Assembly (NCBI GenBank): GCA_019359125.1
Contig: JAHHHY010000015.1
Coordinates: forward strand, 33,575-97,574
Direction of reading: 5' to 3'
Length of the DNA: 64,000 nucleotides
From: Pleurocapsa minor GSE-CHR-MK 17-07R
GTDB lineage: Bacteria; Chloroflexota; Anaerolineae; Aggregatilineales; Phototrophicaceae
In this document: piece after piece, positions 7,901 to 15,073 of the stretch
How the letters are laid out: each line of letters starts with the position of its first letter
Numbering within the stretch: position 1 is the first letter of the stretch
Translations under genes and position numbers: made by a program
The notes under the pieces: generated by a model
What the model saw: only the letters and a program-made list of their open reading frames with translations
Databases searched by the model: none
Told to the model about the DNA's origin: nothing

Positions 7901-8854
7901 ATGCGCACGTATGATGTTTTGTGTATGGGGCGCAGCTCCATCGACTTATATTCGAACGATATTGGCGCTCCGTTTGAGGACATCACCAGTTTTGCGGCGC
8001 TGGTGGGCGGCTGCCCGACCAACATCAGCGTGGGCACGCGCCGCCTGGGCTGCAAGAGCGCGCTGCTGACCGGCGTGGGCGAGGATCATGTGGGGCGTTT
8101 CATCCTGCATTTCCTCAACCGCGAAGGCGTGGAGACGAAGTTTACCCCCGTCAAGCCGGGCCGCCGCACCAGCGCCGTGCTGCTGGGCATCCAGCCGCCG
8201 GAGACCTTCCCGATCACGTTTTACCGAGACAACTGCGCGGATATTGCGCTGGATATCGACGACGCGGCCGCCGCGCCGCTGGTCGATACGCGTCTGCTGC
8301 TGATCAGCGGGACCGGCCTGAGCGCCGACCCCAGCCGGGCGGCCACGCTGTATGCGGCCGAGACAGCGTCATCGTCGGGCACGGAGGTTGTGCTGGATAT
8401 CGATTATCGGCCGACCGCGTGGCCGGATGTGCGCGCGTTTGGCATTTCCGTGCGTACGGCGCTGCCGCTGTGCGATATCGCCATCGGCACCGAGGACGAA
8501 ATCAAGGCGGCGACCGGCGCGGCCACCGACGAAGAAGCGGTGCAGATCCTGCTGCGCGGCGTGCGCAAGGCGGTTGTGTACAAGCGCGGCGCGGATGGCA
8601 GCCGTGTGTATACCCGCGACGGCCAGATTTTTGACGCCGCGCCGTTCAAAATCACCGTGCTGAACACGTTGGGCGCGGGCGATGCCTTCGCCAGCGGCTT
8701 TTTGTATGCCCACTTGCAGGGGTGGGGCTGGCAGAAAAGCGCGCGCATGGGCAACGCGACCGGCGCGATTGTGGTCACGCGCCAGGGCTGCGCCAACGAC
8801 ATGCCCACGCTGGACGAGGCCATGAATTTCATCGAGGCGCAGGGCGGGTTTTAG
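7901..8854 (+). CDS. PfkB-family sugar kinase, IolC-like (5-dehydro-2-deoxygluconokinase type)
   Basis: The 317-aa ribokinase-fold enzyme has the GGCPTNISVGTRRLG substrate motif near residue 40 and the anion-hole/base motif NTLGAGDAF, with Asp261 as base. The ETFPITFYRDNCADIAL stretch is characteristic of IolC, which phosphorylates 5-dehydro-2-deoxy-D-gluconate in myo-inositol breakdown. No other iol gene is visible here, so the substrate remains an inference. A strong SD (GGAGG) precedes the ATG at 7901, and a LacI-type palindrome lies upstream, consistent with sugar-induced expression. A heptamer-repeat hairpin follows the stop and may terminate it. Confidence 0.75.
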   Translation: MRTYDVLCMGRSSIDLYSNDIGAPFEDITSFAALVGGCPTNISVGTRRLGCKSALLTGVGEDHVGRFILHFLNREGVETKFTPVKPGRRTSAVLLGIQPPETFPITFYRDNCADIALDIDDAAAAPLVDTRLLLISGTGLSADPSRAATLYAAETASSSGTEVVLDIDYRPTAWPDVRAFGISVRTALPLCDIAIGTEDEIKAATGAATDEEAVQILLRGVRKAVVYKRGADGSRVYTRDGQIFDAAPFKITVLNTLGAGDAFASGFLYAHLQGWGWQKSARMGNATGAIVVTRQGCANDMPTLDEAMNFIEAQGGF

Positions 8855-8860
8855 GACAAA

Positions 8861-8918
8861 GTACTGAGTGCTGAGCAATGAGTGCTGAGTAAAAGCTGTG
8901 CTTAGCACTCAGTCTTTT
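8861..8918. repeat. Heptamer GAGTnnT tract with hairpin, copy 1
   Basis: After the kinase stop the sequence runs in 7-base steps (actgagt gctgagc aatgagt gctgagt). The arm 8863-8876 is answered by an inverted CTTAGCACTCAGT at 8901-8913, followed by TCTTTT. The hairpin sits between convergent genes and could act as a terminator. Related tracts occur at 17487-17544 and 35383-35544. Confidence 0.7.
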
Positions 8919-9025
8919 CCCTGATTCTTCAGCGGCATATTCGTTCGGCAGAGAAGACGCGTGTTGTCTCAGAAGAACAACCTGATGTGATCTGTTAGTT
9001 TGCAAGGTTGCGGGTTGAACGTCTG

Positions 9026-9721
9026 TCACCCATCCAGCCTGGCCCGCTTCTCCAGATTATGCTTTGCGCAGAGCAGTTGAATATTCTGGGCCGTCAGAGA
9101 CGTGCCGCCCATTGAATACGGGATGATATGATCAAAATGCAGATTCACCGTTGAGCCACACTTCTGACATTTGCCATCATCTCGCTTCCACACCTCCAGC
9201 TTTACCGATGCTGGAATCATGCGAGAATGTTGCAGTTCAAGCAATTGCGACGAGCCAACTTGTTCCTCTTTAAAGACCAATTTAAATTTGAAGACAATCC
9301 GGGTCCCATCTGATTCAGTCCAGGCGTCCACCAAATCGAACAGGCCGTTGAATTCCCAAATGCCGGGTTTTAACTTCTCGTACAGGCGCACAATTTCAGC
9401 GGGAGCACGCCCCTCTTTATAGTCGTGCGCCGCCTGATAAAACAGCCCATTTTGAGTTAACGAGCCGCCTGGAAAGGACATTGGCTGATTTTCGCGTTTC
9501 GGATCACTGGAAGAAAAATCACTTCGTAAATCATGCCCCTCATACAGGACAATCTTTCCGCCATCCAGTTCAGCGTCACGATAAGGCGCGTTTGGTCTGA
9601 GACTCGACAGCAGGATTGTGCGGCCAAACGGTTTGCAGCGAAAATTCATTCCTGCCTGTAGGCGGGATCCTTCTTCAGCAGCAAGCTCGTCGTACGAGAT
9701 AATCTGTCCAGGTTCAAACAT
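9026..9721 (-). CDS. HNH endonuclease with N-terminal SRA/YDG-like domain
   Basis: The 231-aa protein ends in a complete HNH module: Cys185/Cys188 and Cys218 zinc ligands, HFDH at 195-198, GG near 206, Asn213 and HN at 221-222. Residues about 55-150 resemble the SRA/YDG fold that flips modified cytosines: KIVLYEGHD, TQNGLFYQAAHDYKEGR, IWEFNGLFDLVDAW and VFKFKLV. SRA-HNH proteins of the ScoMcrA/TagI kind cut modified DNA, so a type IV restriction role is likely. No methyltransferase is adjacent, as expected for that class. The gene is visibly more AT-rich than its flanks, which suggests transfer. The SRA assignment is by eye. Confidence 0.7.
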   Translation of the reverse strand: MFEPGQIISYDELAAEEGSRLQAGMNFRCKPFGRTILLSSLRPNAPYRDAELDGGKIVLYEGHDLRSDFSSSDPKRENQPMSFPGGSLTQNGLFYQAAHDYKEGRAPAEIVRLYEKLKPGIWEFNGLFDLVDAWTESDGTRIVFKFKLVFKEEQVGSSQLLELQHSRMIPASVKLEVWKRDDGKCQKCGSTVNLHFDHIIPYSMGGTSLTAQNIQLLCAKHNLEKRARLDG

Positions 9722-9921
9722 AGGTTCATATGCCAGTTGAAAACGATTGCACTAAATCAGGCAGCAGCGAAGTCATTTAGCAGTAACTTCCTTAATGCGC
9801 GTACAGGAGGATCATAACCCGCACTGCAACCTAATTCATATATGTGGATTATAGGCCAGATTTCAGCCTTTATCGCGGCTGGCGCGCAGCCACGAATTTG
9901 ACAACGCCCCCGCTTTTCCTC

Positions 9922-9945
9922 ATAATCAAATCCGGATTTGATTAT
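9922..9945. promoter_or_regulatory. 24-bp perfect palindrome, probable TetR operator
   Basis: The half-site ATAATCAAATCC is followed directly by its exact reverse complement, giving 12+12 bp centred on CC|GG. It lies 32 bases upstream of the TetR start. TetR-family dimers usually bind such sites in their own promoter, so autoregulation of the downstream operon is the simplest reading. Confidence 0.7.
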
Positions 9946-9977
9946 TCCATCGCCCAACGCATTCCAGGATATCACCC

Positions 9978-10619
9978 TTGGCAAGACGACCCGCCGGACT
10001 GACCGCAAATCGTGAGGACATCCTGCTGGCTGCTGCCGACGTGCTGCAGCGGCGCGGGTATGCTGCCACCACGATGAAGGAAATCGCCGCCGCTGCCAAC
10101 CTGACCGCGGGCACGCTGTATCACTATTTCGCCAACAAAGACGCGCTGGTGCTGGCCGTGCTGGAGATGGGCCTGGAAGCAGGCATCGCCCGCGTGGAGC
10201 CAATCGCCGGCGACGCATCGCGACCGGCGTTAGAGCGCCTGCGCGACATGATGGCCGCGCACATTCTTGGCCTGACCGAACAGCCCGCCATTGGCGCGGC
10301 GATGGTCTTTGAGATTCGCGCGCTGCTGTATGCCAGTGACGACGGCGAGGCCGAAGATGACGCCGATGTGCAGGAGTTTCTGGTTCGCAGGCAGGAATTC
10401 TTCGGGCGCCGCGACGATTTCGAGCGCCTGTTTCGGCAGGTGGTGCAGCAGGCCATCGCTGATGGCAGCCTGCGCCCGATCGACGCCGGCCTGTATGTCA
10501 AGACGCTGCTGGGCGCGCAGAACTGGGTGGGCGTGTGGTATCGCCCGGAAGGCCGCCTGACCGGTGGCGAAATCGCGGCGCGGATGGTGGATCTGCTGAT
10601 TGAAGGGGTACGACCATGA
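9978..10619 (+). CDS. TetR/AcrR-family transcriptional regulator
   Basis: A 213-aa regulator with a classic TetR helix-turn-helix at residues about 10-55 (REDILLAAADVLQRRGYAAT, then TAGTLYHYFANKDALVLAV). A helical ligand-binding domain follows. The start is TTG at 9978, preceded by AGGA. No in-frame ATG occurs before the HTH is already under way. A 24-bp palindrome sits just upstream. The next gene overlaps by ATGA, so this regulator leads the SDR/acyl-CoA dehydrogenase/FadN-type operon. An acyl-CoA effector is plausible from context. Confidence 0.85.
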   Translation: MARRPAGLTANREDILLAAADVLQRRGYAATTMKEIAAAANLTAGTLYHYFANKDALVLAVLEMGLEAGIARVEPIAGDASRPALERLRDMMAAHILGLTEQPAIGAAMVFEIRALLYASDDGEAEDDADVQEFLVRRQEFFGRRDDFERLFRQVVQQAIADGSLRPIDAGLYVKTLLGAQNWVGVWYRPEGRLTGGEIAARMVDLLIEGVRP

Positions 10620-11434
10620 AACTTCTGGAAGGCAAAATTGCGCTGATTACCGGCAGCGGACGCGGCATCGGGGCGGCCGCCGCGCATCTGTATGCGGCCC
10701 ACGGCGCGCACGTCATCGTCAGCGATATTGACCCTGTGCCCGCGCAGGCCACGGCCGACGCGATCATCGCCAGCGGGAGTGCTGCCAGCGCCCAGGCCGC
10801 CGATGTCACCAAAGACGCCGATATCGCTGGGCTGATCGCGAAAGCCGAATCGCTGGGCGGGCTGGACATCCTGGTGAACAACGCGGGCTACACGTGGGAC
10901 GGCATGGCCCACAAGATCACCGACGACCAGTGGGACGCGATGCTGGCCGTGCATCTCACCGCACCCTTCAAAATCATCCGCGCCGCCGTGCCACTGATGC
11001 GCGAGGCCGCCAAGCGCGAGCAGGCGAACGGGGGCACAGCGCGTGCCCGCAAGATCATCAACGTCAGCAGCACGACCGGCACGCGCGGCAATATCGGCCA
11101 GTCGAACTATGCGGCAGGCAAGGCGGGCATCATCGGCCTGACCAAAACGCTGTCGAAAGAATGGGGCGCGTTCAATATTCAGGTGAACGCGGTCGCCTTT
11201 GGGTTCATCGATACGCGCCTGACGCAGTCTGAGGGCGCCGGTGACTTCACCGAGCGCGATGGACAGAAAATCAAGCTGGGCATGCCCGACCATATCCGCA
11301 CGCTCTCGTTTATGGTCATTCCGGCGGGGCGGCCCGGCACCGCAGAAGAAGCCGCAGGTGCATTACTGTTTTTCGCAAGCCCGCTGTCGAATTACGTCAG
11401 CGGTCAGGTTCTTGAAGTCGCTGGAGGCATGTAA
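10616..11434 (+). CDS. Short-chain dehydrogenase/reductase (FabG-like)
   Basis: A classical SDR of 272 aa. The cofactor motif TGSGRGIG lies near residues 12-19, NNAG at 88-91, and the catalytic residues are Ser151/152, Tyr165 and Lys169 (SNYAAGKAG). An Asp-rich turn after beta-2 (VSDIDP) suggests NAD(H) preference. It is translationally coupled to the TetR gene through ATGA. With acyl-CoA dehydrogenases and a FadN-type enzyme downstream, it probably handles a 3-hydroxy/3-oxoacyl substrate, but SDR specificity cannot be read from sequence. A loop of about 15 residues (REAAKREQANGG) before the Ser motif is longer than usual. Confidence 0.88.
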   Translation: MKLLEGKIALITGSGRGIGAAAAHLYAAHGAHVIVSDIDPVPAQATADAIIASGSAASAQAADVTKDADIAGLIAKAESLGGLDILVNNAGYTWDGMAHKITDDQWDAMLAVHLTAPFKIIRAAVPLMREAAKREQANGGTARARKIINVSSTTGTRGNIGQSNYAAGKAGIIGLTKTLSKEWGAFNIQVNAVAFGFIDTRLTQSEGAGDFTERDGQKIKLGMPDHIRTLSFMVIPAGRPGTAEEAAGALLFFASPLSNYVSGQVLEVAGGM

Positions 11435-11443
11435 ATTACCCCA

Positions 11444-11839
11444 ATGAACGATTCACGCAACGCTGTCCTGAATATCACCGTCCTTCATCCGCCGGCCGTG
11501 CTGTCTGACGGACGCACGCTGTTATTCGGCCTGCAGAACAAAGCGGGCGCGCTGCAAGTTGGGCAGCCGCTGGAAGATGGCGCGCTGCACTTTTCCACCA
11601 AAGTGGCCGTGCGCGGCAACACCATCAGCGGGGCAGCCGTGCACAGCGGCCCCGGCGAACGCTTCCTGTATCTGAGCATGGGCGCAGAAAATGCCCCGCA
11701 GCAGTGGATCCGCCGCTACAAAGTGAATCTGGACTCGGTGGCCCAGGTGCTGGAAGGCCGCGAAAGCGCCTCGTGCATTGTCGACCTGCAACACGGCATT
11801 TCCCCGCCGCAGGTGCCTTTTGTGCAGGACTGGGAATAA
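11444..11839 (+). CDS. Small conserved protein, DUF5990-like
   Basis: This 131-aa protein resembles the DUF5990 family: NITVLHPPAV near the start, LLFGLQNKAG, a central beta-rich stretch, GPGERFLYLSMG and WIRRYKVNL. The function is unknown. It has no signal peptide, membrane helix or obvious catalytic motif. It follows the SDR by 9 bases, so it is co-transcribed. In this position it could be an accessory or ligand-binding protein for the acyl-CoA pathway, but nothing in the sequence shows that. Confidence 0.6.
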   Translation: MNDSRNAVLNITVLHPPAVLSDGRTLLFGLQNKAGALQVGQPLEDGALHFSTKVAVRGNTISGAAVHSGPGERFLYLSMGAENAPQQWIRRYKVNLDSVAQVLEGRESASCIVDLQHGISPPQVPFVQDWE

Positions 11840-11889
11840 ACACGGACGCATTACGCCAATAAAAATCTGGACTTTAAAGGAGCGCACGA

Positions 11890-12987
11890 ATGGTTTCTTT
11901 CATCCCCAGTGACGAGCAGCAGCAGCTGATCGACAGCATCCGTAAATTTGCGACCAATGACATGCAGCCGGCCGCGCATGACGCCGACGAACACGGCAGT
12001 ATTCCTGCGGCTGTGCTGAATAAAGGCTGGCAGATCGGCCTGGTGCCCACGGCTATCCCCGAAGAACTGGGCGGCCTGGGCGAGCTGAGCGCGCTGAATG
12101 GCGTGCTGGCAGCCGAGGAACTGGCCTTTGGCGATTTATCCGCGGCGCTGGCGATCCTCTCACCGGCGCTGTTTGCCACGCCGGTCACGCTGTATGGCAC
12201 TGCCGAACAGCGCGAGGTCTGGCTGCCTGGGTTCCTGGAAGCCAAGCCGCCCAAAACGACCGCCGCGCTGCTGGAGCCAGGCATCTTCTTTGACCCGCAT
12301 CACCTGAAGACGACCGCTGTCGAGGCCGACGGCGGCTATGTGCTGAACGGCCACAAAGCCGTCGTGCCACTGGCAGACGATGCCGACGTGCTGCTGGTGT
12401 ACGCGCATGATGAAAGCAGCGGCAGCACCGAGGGCTTTCTCGTCAATAAGGGCACGGCTGGCCTGAGCATCGCCGATGGCGAAAAGCTGATGGGCCTGCG
12501 CGCCCTGCCCACTTTCCGGGTGTCGCTGGACAATGTGAAAGTGGACGCCCCGTGCAGGCTGGGCGGCGCGGTGGGAAGCGACTTCAACGGGTTGGTCAAT
12601 CGCATGCGCGTGGCGTCGGCTGCGCTCGCGGTCGGCGTCGGCCGTGCCGCGTTTGAATACGCGCGCGATTATGCCAAACAGCGCCAGGCCTTTGGCGCGC
12701 CCATCGCCCAGAAACAGGCCATCGCCTTCATGCTGGCCGAGATGGCCATCGAGGTCGATGCCATGCGCCTGCAAACCTGGGAAGCTGCCTGGACGCTCGA
12801 TCAGGGCGAGGATGCCACCAAGAAGGCGTATCTGGCCAAAACGTATGCCGACAAAGCCGTTATGCAGGTGGCAGACAGCGGCGTGCAGGTACTGGGTGGC
12901 TATGGTTTCATCCGCGAATACCCGGCCGAGCGCTGGCTGCGTAACGCCCGTGGCTTCGCCGCGCTGGAAGGCATCGCGATCGTGTAG
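11890..12987 (+). CDS. Acyl-CoA dehydrogenase family protein, divergent
   Basis: The 365-aa protein has acyl-CoA dehydrogenase architecture. The N-terminal helices begin SDEQQQLIDSIRKFA. The C-terminal helical domain has RQAFGAPIAQKQAIAFMLAEM and QVLGGYGFIREYPAERWLRNAR. The closing ALEGIAIV retains a Glu at the usual catalytic-base position. Two things are odd. The FAD/substrate motif normally read as (T/S)EP.AGSD is replaced by LEPGIFFDP. The chain also stops right after the catalytic segment, about 15 residues short. It may act as a partner subunit of the second dehydrogenase downstream. An SD-like AAAGGAG precedes the start. Confidence 0.8.
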   Translation: MVSFIPSDEQQQLIDSIRKFATNDMQPAAHDADEHGSIPAAVLNKGWQIGLVPTAIPEELGGLGELSALNGVLAAEELAFGDLSAALAILSPALFATPVTLYGTAEQREVWLPGFLEAKPPKTTAALLEPGIFFDPHHLKTTAVEADGGYVLNGHKAVVPLADDADVLLVYAHDESSGSTEGFLVNKGTAGLSIADGEKLMGLRALPTFRVSLDNVKVDAPCRLGGAVGSDFNGLVNRMRVASAALAVGVGRAAFEYARDYAKQRQAFGAPIAQKQAIAFMLAEMAIEVDAMRLQTWEAAWTLDQGEDATKKAYLAKTYADKAVMQVADSGVQVLGGYGFIREYPAERWLRNARGFAALEGIAIV

Positions 12988-13042
12988 GTTACGGTCACAT
13001 GGGCTGGAAAAGTGCTGATGAGTTGACTTGCGGGGGTTAAAT

Positions 13043-13291
13043 ATGTGGTTGGTATATCTGCGATTTGATGATCAGGGTTCCGTGACGACTGCGCACGTGC
13101 GCACGGGCAATAAAGACAGTGTCGGGGATATTGTCAAAAAGGCAGAACTGCATGGCTTCACCAAGTCATCAAAGCTGGTGGAGTATATTGCATTCTATTC
13201 CAGTGGCACGATCAAGCTGCCTCAACCACATTCAAAAGTATTCGAACACAAAGACTTTGACCGCAAATGGGCTTTAGCAGAACACGAATAA
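13043..13291 (+). CDS. Hypothetical small protein
   Basis: An 82-aa product starting MWLVYLRFDDQGSVTTAHVR, preceded by a GGGGG ribosome-binding site. A TTG 15 bases upstream is a weaker alternative. The composition is mixed, with basic patches (KKAELHGFTKSSK) and no signal peptide, membrane helix or metal motif. Base composition is more AT-rich than the dehydrogenase genes on either side. It lies between the two acyl-CoA dehydrogenase genes on the same strand. I do not recognise the family. Confidence 0.5.
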   Translation: MWLVYLRFDDQGSVTTAHVRTGNKDSVGDIVKKAELHGFTKSSKLVEYIAFYSSGTIKLPQPHSKVFEHKDFDRKWALAEHE

Positions 13292-13330
13292 CTGGCTGAT
13301 GAGTATCCCGTTTTTTCTTGGAGGCCCCTG

Positions 13331-14584
13331 ATGGCGATTGATTTTAAGATTCCCGAACATGTGCAGCAGCAGGCCGACATGGCCAAAATGGCTGCCGAGT
13401 TCATGATGCGGCCGGTCAGCCGCGAGCTGGACGAGAATGAACATGCGCGCCCGACAGCGTTTGCCGAAAACATGTGGCCTGTCATGCGCGATATGCAGAA
13501 AAAGACCCTCGACAGGTTATCCACCCCGCCAGACGCTGAAAAGAAGCCAGAGCGCCAGAGCACGAGCAATCTGCGCCTGATGCTGATGATCGAGATGCTG
13601 AGCTGGGGCGACGCCGGCATCTATCTGTGCCTGCCAGGCGGCGCACTGGGCGGCGCGGCGGTCGAGGCCGTGGGCACGCCGGAACAGAAGATGCGCTTCC
13701 TGAAACGCTTTGCCGAAGGCGAGGTTCCCGCCTGGGGCGCGATGGCCATGACCGAGCCAGGCGCGGGCAGCGACACCAGCGCCATCCAGACCACGGCCGT
13801 GCTGGACAAAGCGACCAACGAATGGGTGCTGAACGGCGAGAAAATCTTCTGCACCAATGGCAAGCTGGCGCTGGAAGAAAGCGACGGGCTGGTGATCGTG
13901 TGGGCCAGCATCGACCGCTCGGCAGGGCGCGCAGGCATGCGTCCGTTTGTGGTGGAGGCCGGTACACCCGGTGTGAAGGTGACCAAGCTGGAAATCAAGC
14001 ACGGCATCCGCGCCAGCGACACCGCCGCGATTCTGCTGGAGAATGCGCGCATCCCGGCCGACAACATCCTCGGCAGCCCGGAAGTGCAGCGCGAGGGCGG
14101 CGGCGGGTTCAAGGGCGCGATGGCCACGTTTGACGCGACGCGCCCGCTGGTGGCCGCCAGCGCGCTGGGCATCGGCCGAGCCGCGCTGGAATTCCTGAAA
14201 GACACGCTGTCCGAAAATGGCGTCGATGTGCCGTATGGCCAGCCGTATCACAAGCTGACCGCGATTCAGCGCGACGTGATCGAGATGGAAAGCCAGCTCA
14301 ACGCGGCCTATCTGCTCACGCTGCGCGCTATCACCCTGCTGGACCAGCGCCAGCCGAACAATCTGGAAAGCGCGATGTGCAAGCAGAAGGCCGGCAAAGT
14401 CGTGACGCAGATCACGCAGAAGGCCGTCGAGCTGCTGGGCATGATGGGCTACTCGCGCGAGTGGCTGGTGGAAAAGTGGATGCGCGACGGCAAGATCAAT
14501 GATATTTACGAGGGCACCGGCCAGATCAACACGCTGATTGTGGCGCGCCGCATCCTGGGGTATTCCAGCAAAGAGCTGGGGTGA
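13331..14584 (+). CDS. Acyl-CoA dehydrogenase
   Basis: A 417-aa canonical acyl-CoA dehydrogenase, which introduces the alpha-beta double bond in an acyl-CoA and passes electrons to ETF. The FAD motif AMTEPGAGSD is near residue 140. The C-terminal domain carries AVELLGMMGYSREWLVEKWM and DIYEGTGQIN, with Glu394 as catalytic base. The start has an upstream GGAGG. Its stop overlaps the next start codon (GTGA), so translation couples to the DUF559 gene, and FadN follows. Together they supply the first three beta-oxidation steps. Confidence 0.9.
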   Translation: MAIDFKIPEHVQQQADMAKMAAEFMMRPVSRELDENEHARPTAFAENMWPVMRDMQKKTLDRLSTPPDAEKKPERQSTSNLRLMLMIEMLSWGDAGIYLCLPGGALGGAAVEAVGTPEQKMRFLKRFAEGEVPAWGAMAMTEPGAGSDTSAIQTTAVLDKATNEWVLNGEKIFCTNGKLALEESDGLVIVWASIDRSAGRAGMRPFVVEAGTPGVKVTKLEIKHGIRASDTAAILLENARIPADNILGSPEVQREGGGGFKGAMATFDATRPLVAASALGIGRAALEFLKDTLSENGVDVPYGQPYHKLTAIQRDVIEMESQLNAAYLLTLRAITLLDQRQPNNLESAMCKQKAGKVVTQITQKAVELLGMMGYSREWLVEKWMRDGKINDIYEGTGQINTLIVARRILGYSSKELG

Positions 14585-15000
14585 GGCACCAGGTGCGTCC
14601 TGATGCGGATAAGTGGAAACAATTAAAGACGGTCGCGCGGGAAATGCGAAGTCATCCAACCGAGGCTGAGTCCGTGTTGTGGGAGTCGCTGCGCAGGAAA
14701 CAGGTCGGAAGGATCAAATTCAGACGGCAGCATGCGATTGGCCCGTTTATTGTGGACTTTTACTGCCCAGCAGCGCGGTTGGTGGTTGAAGTAGACGGCC
14801 CAATTCATGACTTGCAGCAGGAATATGATGAAATGAGGACAGCCTGGCTGGAATCACTGGGTCTCAAAGTCATTAGGTTCCGCAATGAAGCTGTAGAAGG
14901 CCAGCTTAGCGTCGTCATGGATACGATTCTGTCGCATGTTTCACCCACCTCTCCCCCTGCCCCCTCTCCGCTTCGCAGCGAGGGGGAGAGCTGGCCATGA
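14581..15000 (+). CDS. DUF559 endonuclease-domain protein
   Basis: The 139-aa DUF559 protein belongs to the Vsr/PD-(D/E)XK-like nuclease superfamily. The family run is present: MRSHPTEAESVLWESLR, KFRRQHAIGPFIVDFYC, RLVVEVDGPIHD and LKVIRFRNEAVE. The acidic residues of DFYC and EVDG are the likely metal ligands. The start is GTG, overlapping the previous stop. From about residue 121 the tail (SPTSPPAPSPLRSEGESWP) is encoded by an intergenic repeat that runs to 15046, so the native C-terminus may have been shorter. It interrupts an otherwise metabolic operon, suggesting recent insertion. Confidence 0.8.
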   Translation: MRHQVRPDADKWKQLKTVAREMRSHPTEAESVLWESLRRKQVGRIKFRRQHAIGPFIVDFYCPAARLVVEVDGPIHDLQQEYDEMRTAWLESLGLKVIRFRNEAVEGQLSVVMDTILSHVSPTSPPAPSPLRSEGESWP

Positions 15001-15046
15001 GTCATCCCCTCGTCCACGCAGTGGAGAGGGGAACGAGGGGAGAGGT
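14947..15046. repeat. Composite palindromic repeat overlapping the DUF559 tail
   Basis: Outer arms ACCTCTCCCC (14947-14956) and GGGGAGAGGT (15037-15046) enclose inner inverted segments CCCTCTCCGC...GAGGGGGAGAG and CCCCTCGTCCAC...GTGGAGAGGGG. The phrase GTCATCCCCT followed by GTCCAC and GTGGAGAGGGGA recurs near 26006-26037. It belongs to the same family as the elements at 25912-26051 and 53188-53252. Confidence 0.65.
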
Positions 15047-15073
15047 ATTTTCTCTACATTCAGGAGGCAGCAC

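Noticed and set aside
10124..11293. A 389-codon minus-strand frame opposite TetR and the SDR
   Set aside because: It is antisense to two well-supported genes and shows no motif.
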